Assembly (NCBI GenBank): GCA_963921825.1
Contig: OY997589.1
Span: 45,270,638 to 45,334,637, forward strand
DNA length: 64,000 nt
Direction: 5' to 3'
Origin: Erodium maritimum
Taxonomy: Eukaryota; Streptophyta; Magnoliopsida; Geraniales; Geraniaceae
Shown: positions 55,040-64,000 of the stretch, piece after piece
Numbering within the stretch: the stretch's first letter is position 1
Layout of the letters: each line of letters starts with the position of its first letter
Notes under the pieces: generated by a model
The model's input: only the letters and a program-made list of their open reading frames with translations
Databases searched by the model: none
What the model was told of the DNA's origin: nothing
Position numbers and translations under genes: made by a program

Positions 55040-55984
55040 TGTAAAGATCGCCCTGGTTTAAAAGGTTTAAATATTAACTCTATCGACTTGAAACGTCGTG
55101 GTTGGAAATCGAGTTGATAATTTGGATCGATTGCAAAAAAAAGGAAAGAAAAGAAAAGAAAAGAAATAAAAAAAAAAGGAGAAGAGGGTTGGGCTGACCA
55201 GACTGGCCAGGACCTGTCAGAGACCAGGCCCAAGCCAAGGCCAGCCCGTTACCACGCTCGACCCAAGAGCACGCGGCCCAAACCCAAGCCGTGCACAAAA
55301 CCCTAACGCGCACCCTTCAGCTTCCATTTCTTGCACGTTGTCTGAGGATCGTCTCCTACCTCTCTCGCCACTCTCTCCCTTCTCCTCTCGTCTTCGCTGA
55401 GCATCGTCGGAGCTCAGTGCTTCTCCTCCGTCTCTTCTTCTACTTCTGCTCTCAACCACGCCTTTCCCCCATCTCCAGACTCACAAACGACCCAGAAACC
55501 TCCTCTCCCTCACCCTTCTCCTTCTTCAATTCGAAACCCTCGCCGCCGCATTCAAGCCTCGCCGTTTCTGAAACGAGCATGACCAACGACAGTGAGCTCA
55601 TTTTCCTCACCAGATCCGTCGTCCCCGTCACCTCTCGCCGGAGAATAGCGAACTTCTGAGCGGTTTTGGGGTCAGGCGTGACTGGAGAACGTCGCCGGAG
55701 CTCTCGAGCTCCATATCTGGAGTTCTAGCTCCGGCGAGCGTCTCTGGTGGTTGGATCTGGACGGAGAAGTTCGTCCAGTGTCCTGACGACGCCTCCCCTT
55801 CGTCCTGTTTTCCTGACACCGTCACCGGCGACGAGAAACAACTCTGAACCTTCCCGCCGTCGACCTCGCCTCGCCGGAACCCTACCGACCTCGCCGACGT
55901 TCTCAGCTCGGGCTTGAGACTCGGGCTTGGGCCAGACAAGAATTTTGGGCCGGACGTGGGCCTGAAACCGAGTCAAAGTCGGGC

Positions 55985-56180
55985 CTGGACTAATCTGGGC
56001 CGGGGGCTGGACTCGGATTGGGCTCGAGTCTGGATCCAGATCTCGGGTCTGGGCTCGGGTCTGAATCCAGGTCTGGGTCGGGTTCGGGGCTGTTCGGGTC
56101 TAGACTTTGGATCCGGGCCGGTTTCGGATCCGGGTTCCTGATTCGGGCCGGGTTTTGGGTCGGACTCGAGTTGGTCGGGT
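55985..56180 (+). repeat. G-rich GGGTCTGG-type tract in GypE
   Basis: CGGGTCTGGGCTCGGGTCTG and similar runs fill this stretch, the same kind as at 4560-4725. Confidence 0.65.
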
Positions 56181-57753
56181 CGGAGGAGAGAGAAAAAAAA
56201 GGAGAGAAAGTGTTGTAATTTTGAAGATTGTCGACGATCCGGCCGTTGGATCGTGTTTTTCTTTGTATAATCGTCATCCCCTCATCGTTACCTACGGTAA
56301 GAACCCGACTTTTCCTCGTTTGGACGTGTTTGATTTCTAAGTGTTCGTTTAGAATTGATTAAATGATGAACAGTTGAGGTTTAGAGGTCGTTAGGAATGT
56401 TTTGAGGCGAAAATGAACGTTTTCCGGTGTGGCCGGGTGGGGCCCACGTGTTCGGGTGTTGGGTTTTTTGTGTTCGGTTGGTCTTGGACGATCCCCGAGT
56501 CGTTAATTCAAACTCATAATAAATTATGGAATTAAATTGTGAAAATTGGAAATCTCGGGTTTAGAAACTTTAAACGCGAATTAAATCGCTCGGAGGTCGG
56601 AAATTGATTCCGTCGATTGCGTTGGAACACTTGAATTATTTAAGGAGCTTAGAAACGAAAACGGTAATTTTCGGAGCCCCAGAGGGCGTTTTTCCGATCC
56701 CGGGAAGATTCGCCGAGCTGGGCGAATCGGGCCTTTCCGGGCCCATTGTTGACAATGTCGAGTAATTGGGAAGTTTGGGAGTGATCGACATTGTCGGGGT
56801 TACTGTTGGGCGTTAAATTCAGCTTTGCATGCGTACTTAATAAAGTGTTTTAATTTTTGATCTTGTTAGATCGTGCCGCCGACCGCGGAAAGAGGAGGCT
56901 AAGCGGGTGATTGCGAGCGCGCCGGAGCTTGAGCGTGGATATTTGGAAAGCGTTACTAGGTAGGGAAAAGTATCCGGATATCGGCCTTGACTAGGGAAAG
57001 TTATTAGTAGCAATGCATGTGACACTTGGTGGTGTCATAGGATAAGTGAATTTATCGAACAATAGAAATGCATGTGGGCACTTAGTTGTGCCCGTAGGTT
57101 AAGTAACTTGTTGTGTTTATGATTGTGGCTATGTGTGCCTTTGGGGTGTTGAACCCGTATGTTACTGATTGTGTTTCGTGGGTGGCCATGTGTGCCTGTG
57201 GGGTGTTAAACTTGTATAGTTGCTGACTGTCTTGCGGAAGGGTAGTTAGTCGTTATATTATTGTCGCTATTTGTTGAACCTTGTGTGATGACTGTGATTG
57301 CATGGAGGTTGGGCCCGCCTGACGATAAAGGGTGCCACGGGGTCGCGCGCGTAAGGGTTGGCAAGCCTTCCGACTAACCATCGCTAAAGTGTGCATTATT
57401 CTGCGATGAAGGGCGGCTCACCTTCCGACTAGCTGTTGGAAAAGTATTGTGTTATATGCCGCAAAGAGGTCGACCGTCTGGCCCGACTGCGTGTCAGGGA
57501 AATTTGCGTGGGGTAGGCTCAAGCCCAGCCGGTTAGCGACAGGAAACTGAGTAGCTGGTGTGCGATCCTTTGTGATCTTGGTTGTTGTGTGCGATCCTTT
57601 GTGATCTTGGGTGTTGTGTGATTTGGTTAGCTTTTTGTGACCCTACGTGGTTGATTATTATTATTGCGTATTGTATTGAGGTCGTGACTGCTGGGTCGGG
57701 TCTACATTACGTGTCCGGGTTTTGAGATGGTTGGGAAAGTTTAACAGTTGTAT

Positions 57754-58330
57754 TACGTGACCGGGTAATTGGGGTATTGATATTTTGAGCAATAGTGTTT
57801 TACTTAGTTGAGAACGTGATCCCCGTTTTGAGGCTTCCCCTACGTGATAGGGTAATTGGGGTGTTGATATTGTGAGAAATAGTGTTCTACTTGGTTGAGA
57901 ACATAATCCCCGTTTTGAGGCTTCCCCTACGTGATCGGGTAATTGGGGTATTGATATTGTGAGAAATAGTGTTTTACTTAGTTGAGAACATGATCCCTGT
58001 TTTGAGGCTTCCCCTACGTGATCGGGTAATTGGGGTATTGATACTGTGAGCAATAGTGATTTTCTTAGTTGAGAATGTGATCCCCGTTTTGAGGCTTCCC
58101 CTACGTGATCGGGTAATTGGGGTATTGATACTATGAGCAATAGTGATTTGCTTAGTTGAGAACGTGATCCCCGTTTTGAGGTTTCCCTTACGTGATCGGG
58201 CAATTGGGGTGTTAATATGGTGAGCAATAGTGTTTTGCTTAGTTGAGAATATGACCCCCATTCGAGGCTTCCCTTACGTGATCGAGTATTTGAGGTATTG
58301 ATATCGTGAGCAGTTATGACAGTTTGGTAT
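57754..58330 (+). repeat. 87-bp tandem repeat, about 6.5 copies
   Basis: The landmark TACGTGAtcGGGTAATTGGG starts at 57754, 57841, 57928, 58015, 58102, 58189 and 58275, an almost perfect 87-bp period. The 188-codon minus-strand frame across it (57661-58227) is a repeat artefact, since 87 is divisible by three. Confidence 0.92.
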
Positions 58331-58909
58331 TAGGTTTTGAGGTAGTTGTTTGCCCTGTTTAGATTGGTAAGTTGTTGATGCTTCACTAGTATGACATAAT
58401 CGAACGGGTATCCGTGGAGGTGAGCGGAACGCTCATCACCTTTAATACTTTTCCCGCAGGCCTCTGAGGTAGGGACGAGTAGCGAATACTGGTTTGATTG
58501 CGAAAAGTTACAAGTAAATGCACATAGAATCGTGTGAGGGCTGTGCTTTACCTTGTCGGTGTGACTAATGGAATGGTTGTTCGGTCTCTGATTTGGGGTC
58601 TCCATTACGTGCACGGGTTTTAGATGGTTGAGGAAATTGGCAGTGATTTGTGTGATAGTCGGGTTTAACATGTGATTTGGGGTAGTGGTGCCCTGTGTTA
58701 TTGTTTTTTGCCGGTGTTCCCGACATTTCTGTTGGTCTGCCGTAGTCAGTTTGGTGTCCGTGGTGGTGAGCCAAACGCTCATCCCTTGCTGCTTTTCCTA
58801 CAAGTATCGTTCGCGAGGCGGACTAGGAGGATCTCTCGAGGCTTGAAGAGCTGGGAGCGAGAGTCCGGGCTTTCGGGGTTGTCTAGCGACGTACACTCAT
58901 GGTTTAGTG

Positions 58910-61900
58910 TGTCACGCCCCAATTTTAGTAAACCGAACTCGGGACACGAACATTTAAAAACATAACACATTTGAAACCTGTTTGAATAAACACTTTGAAA
59001 TCACCATTAAGTTAATCAAAATAATATTTACAACTCAAAAACGTACCAACAATTGGACAAAGTACAAGGTATCCGTCACTAGACTCAAAAGATAAAAGCC
59101 GGACTCCGCTCCTAGCTCCTCAAGCTTCGAGAGCTCACCTAGTCCGTCCTGTGATCAGTACCTGTAGGAAAAGCAGCTAGGGGTGAGCGTTCGCTCACCA
59201 CCACGGATAACAGACTGACTACGGCATACTTAGCAGACAATGCCGGTAACACCCAAAACCAACCCAACACCGGGAATACAATACCCAACTCAAGTACTCA
59301 ACTGACACACAACCCGTTATCTCCTCAACAGACTCAACACTCGGACTCGTAATGTAGACCCAACACAACGATCACAACCTCTTCCAAGGACTCAAAAGAC
59401 CACCACGCAACACCCAAGATCACAAAGGATCGCACACCAAACAATATCACAAAGGATCGCATATAAGCTGCTCAGTAATCTCCCTCACGCCCTTTACCGA
59501 TCCTAGTCAGGCCAGGCGGTCGACCTGTTGCATTTTCCTCGACACAAAGTCGGATCAGGCTGTCGACTTGTCACACTCATAACCCCAAACCACACACGTG
59601 CGTCCAGGACCCCTTTCTTGTCGGGCGGTCCCCCTACCCCGTCTGAACATGCAGACGCGTGTGCTCGAGGACCCCCGTTTCATGAAGCGGGCCCCCAACC
59701 TCAGTTAACCACAATCACAATCACAGCCAAAGCTCAACAAACAGCAACAACACCAGTCCAACACTCCACGACACTCATGGCCACCCAAGACACATCAACA
59801 GTCAAGACTCGGGTTCAACAACCCCACGGGCACTCACGACCACCCAAAACACCAACGGTAAAACAAGGGTTCAACAACCCCACGGGCACTCACGGCCACC
59901 CAAGACACACCAACAATAACTCACGGGCTCAACAACCCCACGGGCACTCACGGCCTCCCAAGACATCCCAACAGTAAAACACGGGCTCTCATGGCCACCC
60001 AAGACACCAACAGTAAAACACGGGCTCTCATGACCACCCAAGACACAACAGTAAAGTACGGACTCTCATGGCCACCCAAGACACCAACAGTAAAACACGG
60101 GCTCTCATGGCCACCCAAGACACGATAGTAAAGTACGGGCTCTCATGGCCACCTAAGACATAAATTAAACAATCAACCTCCGGGCATGGTCATATGCCTC
60201 CAGTAGTTCTAATATCGCTAAGTTCTCTACTCCTACGACACTACTAAGTATCACATGCATTTCTAAGGTTCGCTACGTTCCCGTATCATGCCTTTCTAAT
60301 ATTCGATAACCTACTTAACCCACGACACCCCGGTGTCACATGCAATTCTACTGTTAACTTTCCCTAGTCAGGGCCGAGATCCGGCTACTTTTCCATACCT
60401 CACGACGATACCACAGCAGTGTCTCCTAGCTGCTGACGACCGGGCCAACACCGTCTTCTAGGGCGAAGTCCACGAAATCCAAGTCTGGGTTCGACCCTGG
60501 TCTTCTCGGGCGAAGTCCCAGTCTGATTTTAACAGGTAAAACTTATACTCAGAAACGGTACAGTCCAAATAACGAAAAGTTGACCTTTAAACTCGAACGA
60601 TTCAAAAGCGGGATTAAACGACGAATCGGGTTCAAGCACCCAAACCCGAGCACAGAACCCGATGCACGTTTCCCAGTGCACGGATTCCATTGCACGGTTT
60701 TCGAGTTGCGGGTTCCAAGGCACGGAACACGAGGTACGAGTTTCGTGGTACGATTCCCGAGACACCCGATTCAGCATTCTGCTTTTAAACCCATCCTAAT
60801 TCCGTTTCAACAGCCCGATTATTCTTTCCACGTTCAACATTCAACAGATCGGGTCAAGTGCCAAAATACAATCCTTTTTACTTAACGGATTTTCGTTTTA
60901 CAACAGCTTTTAACCCTTTTTAATTTAAAAAGGCATTTCCTTTCCTTTTTCTCTCTCCGATTCAAAACTAGTCCCAAAATCATACAGAAACCCAATTTTT
61001 AACTCTTAGCAGATAATACAAAGGTTTTTCTTGTTTGATTAAACACGATCGTACAGATCCAGAAAAGGTTCGGAGAGCAAACATAGAAGAAGGAAACAGA
61101 GGTATTTCGGTCAAAAACTCGACCGGCTAGCGGCGAAAACGTCGCCAGCCGAGGACTCACGGAGGTAGCTCACCGTAGGGAAGTAAGGGCGGCGGGGCAC
61201 GGCGGAGCACATGGGTCTCTCGCCCGTCCCAGATCTGGACGAAGACGAACGGGTCTGTCCCGAATCTGAGTGCGCGCCGGCGAAATTGCCACGGCTCGGG
61301 CCGTGCACGACGACGGCGGGACTCGGCGGCGTTCCGGTGAAGCACCAGACGAAGGATGAGAGCTCGGTTTGAGGGGCGAGGTTCCGGCGAGTGGCGGTCG
61401 TGGGTTAACCGGAGAGAGAGACTCGGTCGGTGGCGGCCTGGTCCGCCGGAGAGGCTGAGGTCAAGGGAGGAGGTGGTCGGGATTCGAGACGAGGGAAAAG
61501 GAAGCTCGACGGGTTCGGCTGCGCAGCGATTCGGGAAGAGATGAACGCCGGCGGCTTTCGGGTTCAACTGAGAAGGGAAGGAGAGGGAGGTGGGCGTGCG
61601 TGCGAACGAAGAAGGGGGAAGACGGAACCGAAATCAGAGAAGAGGGGGGGGGGGAGTTCAGGGCTGCGTTTAGAGAAGATGAAGGAGCAGACTCTGAGCT
61701 CAAACCCTAATTCGAGGGTTAAATACTCGGGCCGACTGAAAATGGGCCTCAGACAACAACTGGGCCACACGGCCCAACGCAAGGATGACAGCTAAAACGG
61801 GCGGGCCTGACTCGGGCTGGATCGCTGGTCGGGTCTGGCCCAGCTGGGTCCAACTCTTTTTTTTTTCTTTTTTTTTGCTTCTCTTTTTTTTTTTGCAAAA

Positions 61901-62028
61901 GCTCTCAAACCTCGAACCAAAGTCCCACCACGACCTTACCAACTACCGACCCGATACTTTTTCAACCTCGACACCCCGATCAATTAAATTTAATGAATTA
62001 AACCTTTTTAACCGGAGCGGTCTTCACA
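58910..62028 (-). mobile_element. Solo LTR, minus strand, 3119 bp, duplication TAGTG (GypC3)
   Basis: In its own direction it starts TGTGAAGACCGCTCC (62028) and ends GGGGCGTGACA (58910). TAGTG lies at 58905-58909 and 62029-62033. The tail (hairpin motif 59183-59198, GCGATCC repeats, 55-bp array) is GypC type. The front (A/T tract 61855-61900, leader, GGACTTCGCC blocks near 60470-60510) is GypA/B type. Frames of 95-150 codons in the leader (61157-61795) are not supported as genes. Confidence 0.93.
59760..60165 (-). repeat. 55-bp-type minisatellite in GypC3
   Basis: About eight units contain CCCACGGGCACTCACGGCC and CACCCAAGACAC. The right half is shortened to a unit of about 40 bp (CACGGGCTCTCATGGCCACC). 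Confidence 0.82.
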
Positions 62029-62191
62029 TAGTGTCTTTCGTTTTTTTAATTAAAACTCGGTTGTAAAAAATATTGTTTTGATTAATAAAAGTGGTGCTTT
62101 TAAAGCGATTTATTAAACTATTTGAGACTTTGTTTTATTTGCTTCACCGTTCGCATTCCGAGTTCGGTTATACTGAATTCGGGACGTGACA

Positions 62192-62821
62192 TCGATAATA
62201 GTGTTTCCCTCCGGATCGAGGGGCTCCCTGATATGATGTACTAACCTGTGTACGGATTAGAGTCTTGGAATTCGATATTAAGCATCTCAGTATTGTGTAC
62301 TTCTTAAATTACTTCCTATTGATATCCTCGAGCTTTATCTTCTCTAAAGCATTACATCTTTATTTTCCGTTGATTTCCTTGAGGGTTAATTTCTTTAAGA
62401 CATTGGAAATTTCTTGATCTATATTTATAGCACCTTTCGATTAATCGTTCTAATTGTTAAACTCTGATTACTTGAACTAGTTGATTTTATACTTTAACGG
62501 GGTTATTTTACTTTACTGTTTTTTCCTACTGAGCGTAAGCTCACCCCTCTTCTTGTTTACTGTTTGTACAGGTTTACTTTCGAGTAGTCCTATAGAAGAT
62601 CTCAAGGCTCGGGAGCTCCTTGGGAATCGGGGTTATTCTAGAGACGTATTGACTTATTTTGACTTTATTTCCTGTTATTTTCAGAACTGTTGATTCTTGC
62701 ATTGGTTTTATGTAACCTTATTTATGGAGTTCACATTAGTAAAGTTTTTTTTTTTATTCATTTATTTCTTGTTTTTAATTCACGTCTCGAGTCCGATCAA
62801 AACCGGATTTGAGACGTGACA
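62192..62821 (+). repeat. Gypsy LTR tail, 630 bp
   Basis: It ends GATTTGAGACGTGACA at 62821. It carries the hairpin variant ACTGAGCGTAAGCTCACCCC (62529-62548) and a TTTGTACAGGT stretch. Its start (TAGTGTTTCCCTCC) resembles the 87-bp repeat zone of GypE, so it may be the displaced end of the LTR that begins at 55040. Confidence 0.7.
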
Positions 62822-63412
62822 CGTAATCTCATGAAAATTCAACTATGGACTCATTCGTGACAAAGATGATGCATCAATAGGAAGAGAATGACATCATGAC
62901 CATGAAGTTTCCGAAGGATCATAGAGAAATTAAATCAATTATAAGGGCGTGGAAACTTAGATGGGCACTACCATGAACTACGGAGCTCCAAGATTTTACC
63001 AAGTGACACGCTAGAGATTCCCAGAGGAGATGTGAATGCCATAATGACCAGGAGTTGTAAGGTGGAGGAAGGTTAGAATAAGAAGAAAGAAATAATTTAG
63101 GGTTGGAGATTTAAGGAGCATGAATATGCTCTAGTCTTCAAAGTTTGATATTTTAATGATAGGAATTTTGAGAAAGCTAAGAGTGAGCATATTATGCGCC
63201 TCGTCAAGTGTTACATTATGGTATCAATAGATCTTAGTATCAAAGAAGATGGTACTGGGATAAAATAAACCTCCTGCCAAATCCTTGAATCAGGGACTGG
63301 TTTCTTAATGTGCCAATTCCCTATTCACTTAATCAAGACAAAGAGTGTTTTCGGTCAGGAGTGCATACACGATCTGGACAGCTCACATTGGAAAATGGAA
63401 GGGGTAACTGAT
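62822..63412. other. Stretch with no recognised feature
   Basis: It has no long open frame, no LTR landmark and no repeat that I can recognise. Confidence 0.35.
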
Positions 63413-64000
63413 AGTCTGATAATTAACTCTCAAAATAACACGGCATGCGTACCGGTCGTCAAGTAGTATTCAGGGTTTAAGTCCGAGATATCGTACCCAA
63501 GGGAGCAAACAAACAAGCACTTTAGTTAATTAATCCCATGGTCAAGCTATTCCTATACGATGTTTGGTTTTGGTTTGTAAAATGTAATTTCAAACAAGTA
63601 ATGAGAAACAATGTGAATGATCCGAAAATACGCACAAAGTCACAAGTGATTTGAATAACAGAGATAGAAGGCGATCTAGGACATTAACGGGGTTCAAATG
63701 TGATGAATGATTTAACGGGATTCGGTATACATTTGCAACTAATATTATTCTAAGGGCAACGGGAATACTCTAAGTATAGTCCTAACCATCTCTCGATCGT
63801 ATTAGGACCCTAATATACTCGGTCCACCTAATTATCTCTAATCTAGATGTAGAGCGGTATATAACATTATATTCTATGAATTCCTCTAACTTTTGGGTTT
63901 TACTCTTATGGCTATTGCACTCGTGTCAGTCTAACCATATTCTGGCTTGGATTAAAACCCGGGCTAGCTCATTCCTTTTCCTCCTATTAACCTCATCTCT
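63413..64000 (-). repeat. Probable partial LTR running off the window
   Basis: It starts TGATAGTCTGATAATTAACT. About 50 bases in it has ACCGGTCGTCAAGTAGTATT then GATATCGTACCCAAGGGAG, the same layout as the left part of the solo LTR at 50656 (ACCGGTCGATCCCACAGGGA). The other end is outside the window. Confidence 0.45.

Larger units (their letters stand above)
55040..62191 (+). mobile_element. GypE: large Gypsy LTR, about 4.0 kb after removing its insertion
   Basis: It starts TGTAAAGATCGCCC and ends CGGGACGTGACA (62191). It is split at 58909/62029 by a minus-strand solo LTR. The first 1.1 kb resembles GypA/GypB LTRs (leader, TCTGGAGTTC palindrome, G-rich tract). From about 56200 it matches GypC LTRs. 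It has two copies of the hairpin motif (58420, 58766). The flanks CGCAA and TCGAT do not match. CGCAA does resemble CGTAA after 62821, so the true right end may be 62821 with a further insertion inside. Confidence 0.7.

Noticed and set aside
57661..58227. 188-codon minus-strand frame with PQLPDHVGEASKRGS repeats
   Set aside because: The 87-bp repeat length is a multiple of three, which keeps frames open by chance.
55040..62191. Treating GypE as a solo LTR with a proven duplication
   Set aside because: The flanks CGCAA and TCGAT disagree. The right end may instead be 62821, so the border is left open.

Overview
This is plant nuclear DNA, most likely eudicot heterochromatin. It is almost entirely nested long-terminal-repeat (LTR) retrotransposons primed by initiator tRNA-Met, with LINE and CACTA remnants. 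I recognise no intact host gene. The species cannot be fixed from the sequence. No Ty3/Gypsy reverse transcriptase or integrase was recognised anywhere. The only long intact retroelement reading frame is a Gypsy gag at 5011-6447. All Copia pol genes are broken.

Layout from left to right. A LINE ORF2 remnant (minus strand, 1-783 and 3547-3680) is split by a solo Gypsy LTR (784-3546). Next is a gag-only Gypsy element, called GypA here (3681-9864). A Gypsy element with a deleted interior, GypC2 (9865-13795), has large minisatellite-filled LTRs. GypB follows: a non-coding interior (13796-18602) holding a solo Copia LTR (16213-17897), then its 3' LTR (18603-20972). GypA and GypB both carry the 5' half of an initiator tRNA-Met in their non-coding interior. 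From 20973 to 27096 lies a Copia derivative whose pol forms an inverted repeat with 1.7-kb arms.

From 27097 to 47361 a minus-strand Copia element (Cop2) is split at a 5-bp target duplication (AGCCT) by GypC1 (28056-44027, minus). GypC1 is itself split by a young Copia element, Cop1 (32161-40620, duplication TAAAA), and by a solo Copia LTR (40661-42348, duplication CACTT). The order of events is therefore readable: Cop2, then GypC1, then Cop1 and the solo LTR.

The right third holds a CACTA DNA-transposon 3' end (47362-49260), a stretch with no recognised feature, and a solo LTR of another family with duplication TCGAT (50656-53874). A decayed small gene-like locus follows (54616-54898). Then come a plus-strand Gypsy LTR (55040-62191) split by a minus-strand solo LTR (58910-62028, duplication TAGTG), another LTR tail (62192-62821), and a partial LTR running off the end.

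The most unusual items are the tRNA-iMet half embedded twice in non-autonomous elements, the Copia hairpin locus, the hairpin motif shared by LTRs with otherwise different sequence, the leader palindromes, tandem repeats carrying a tRNA B-box-like motif, and mosaic LTRs that combine the front of one family with the tail of another.
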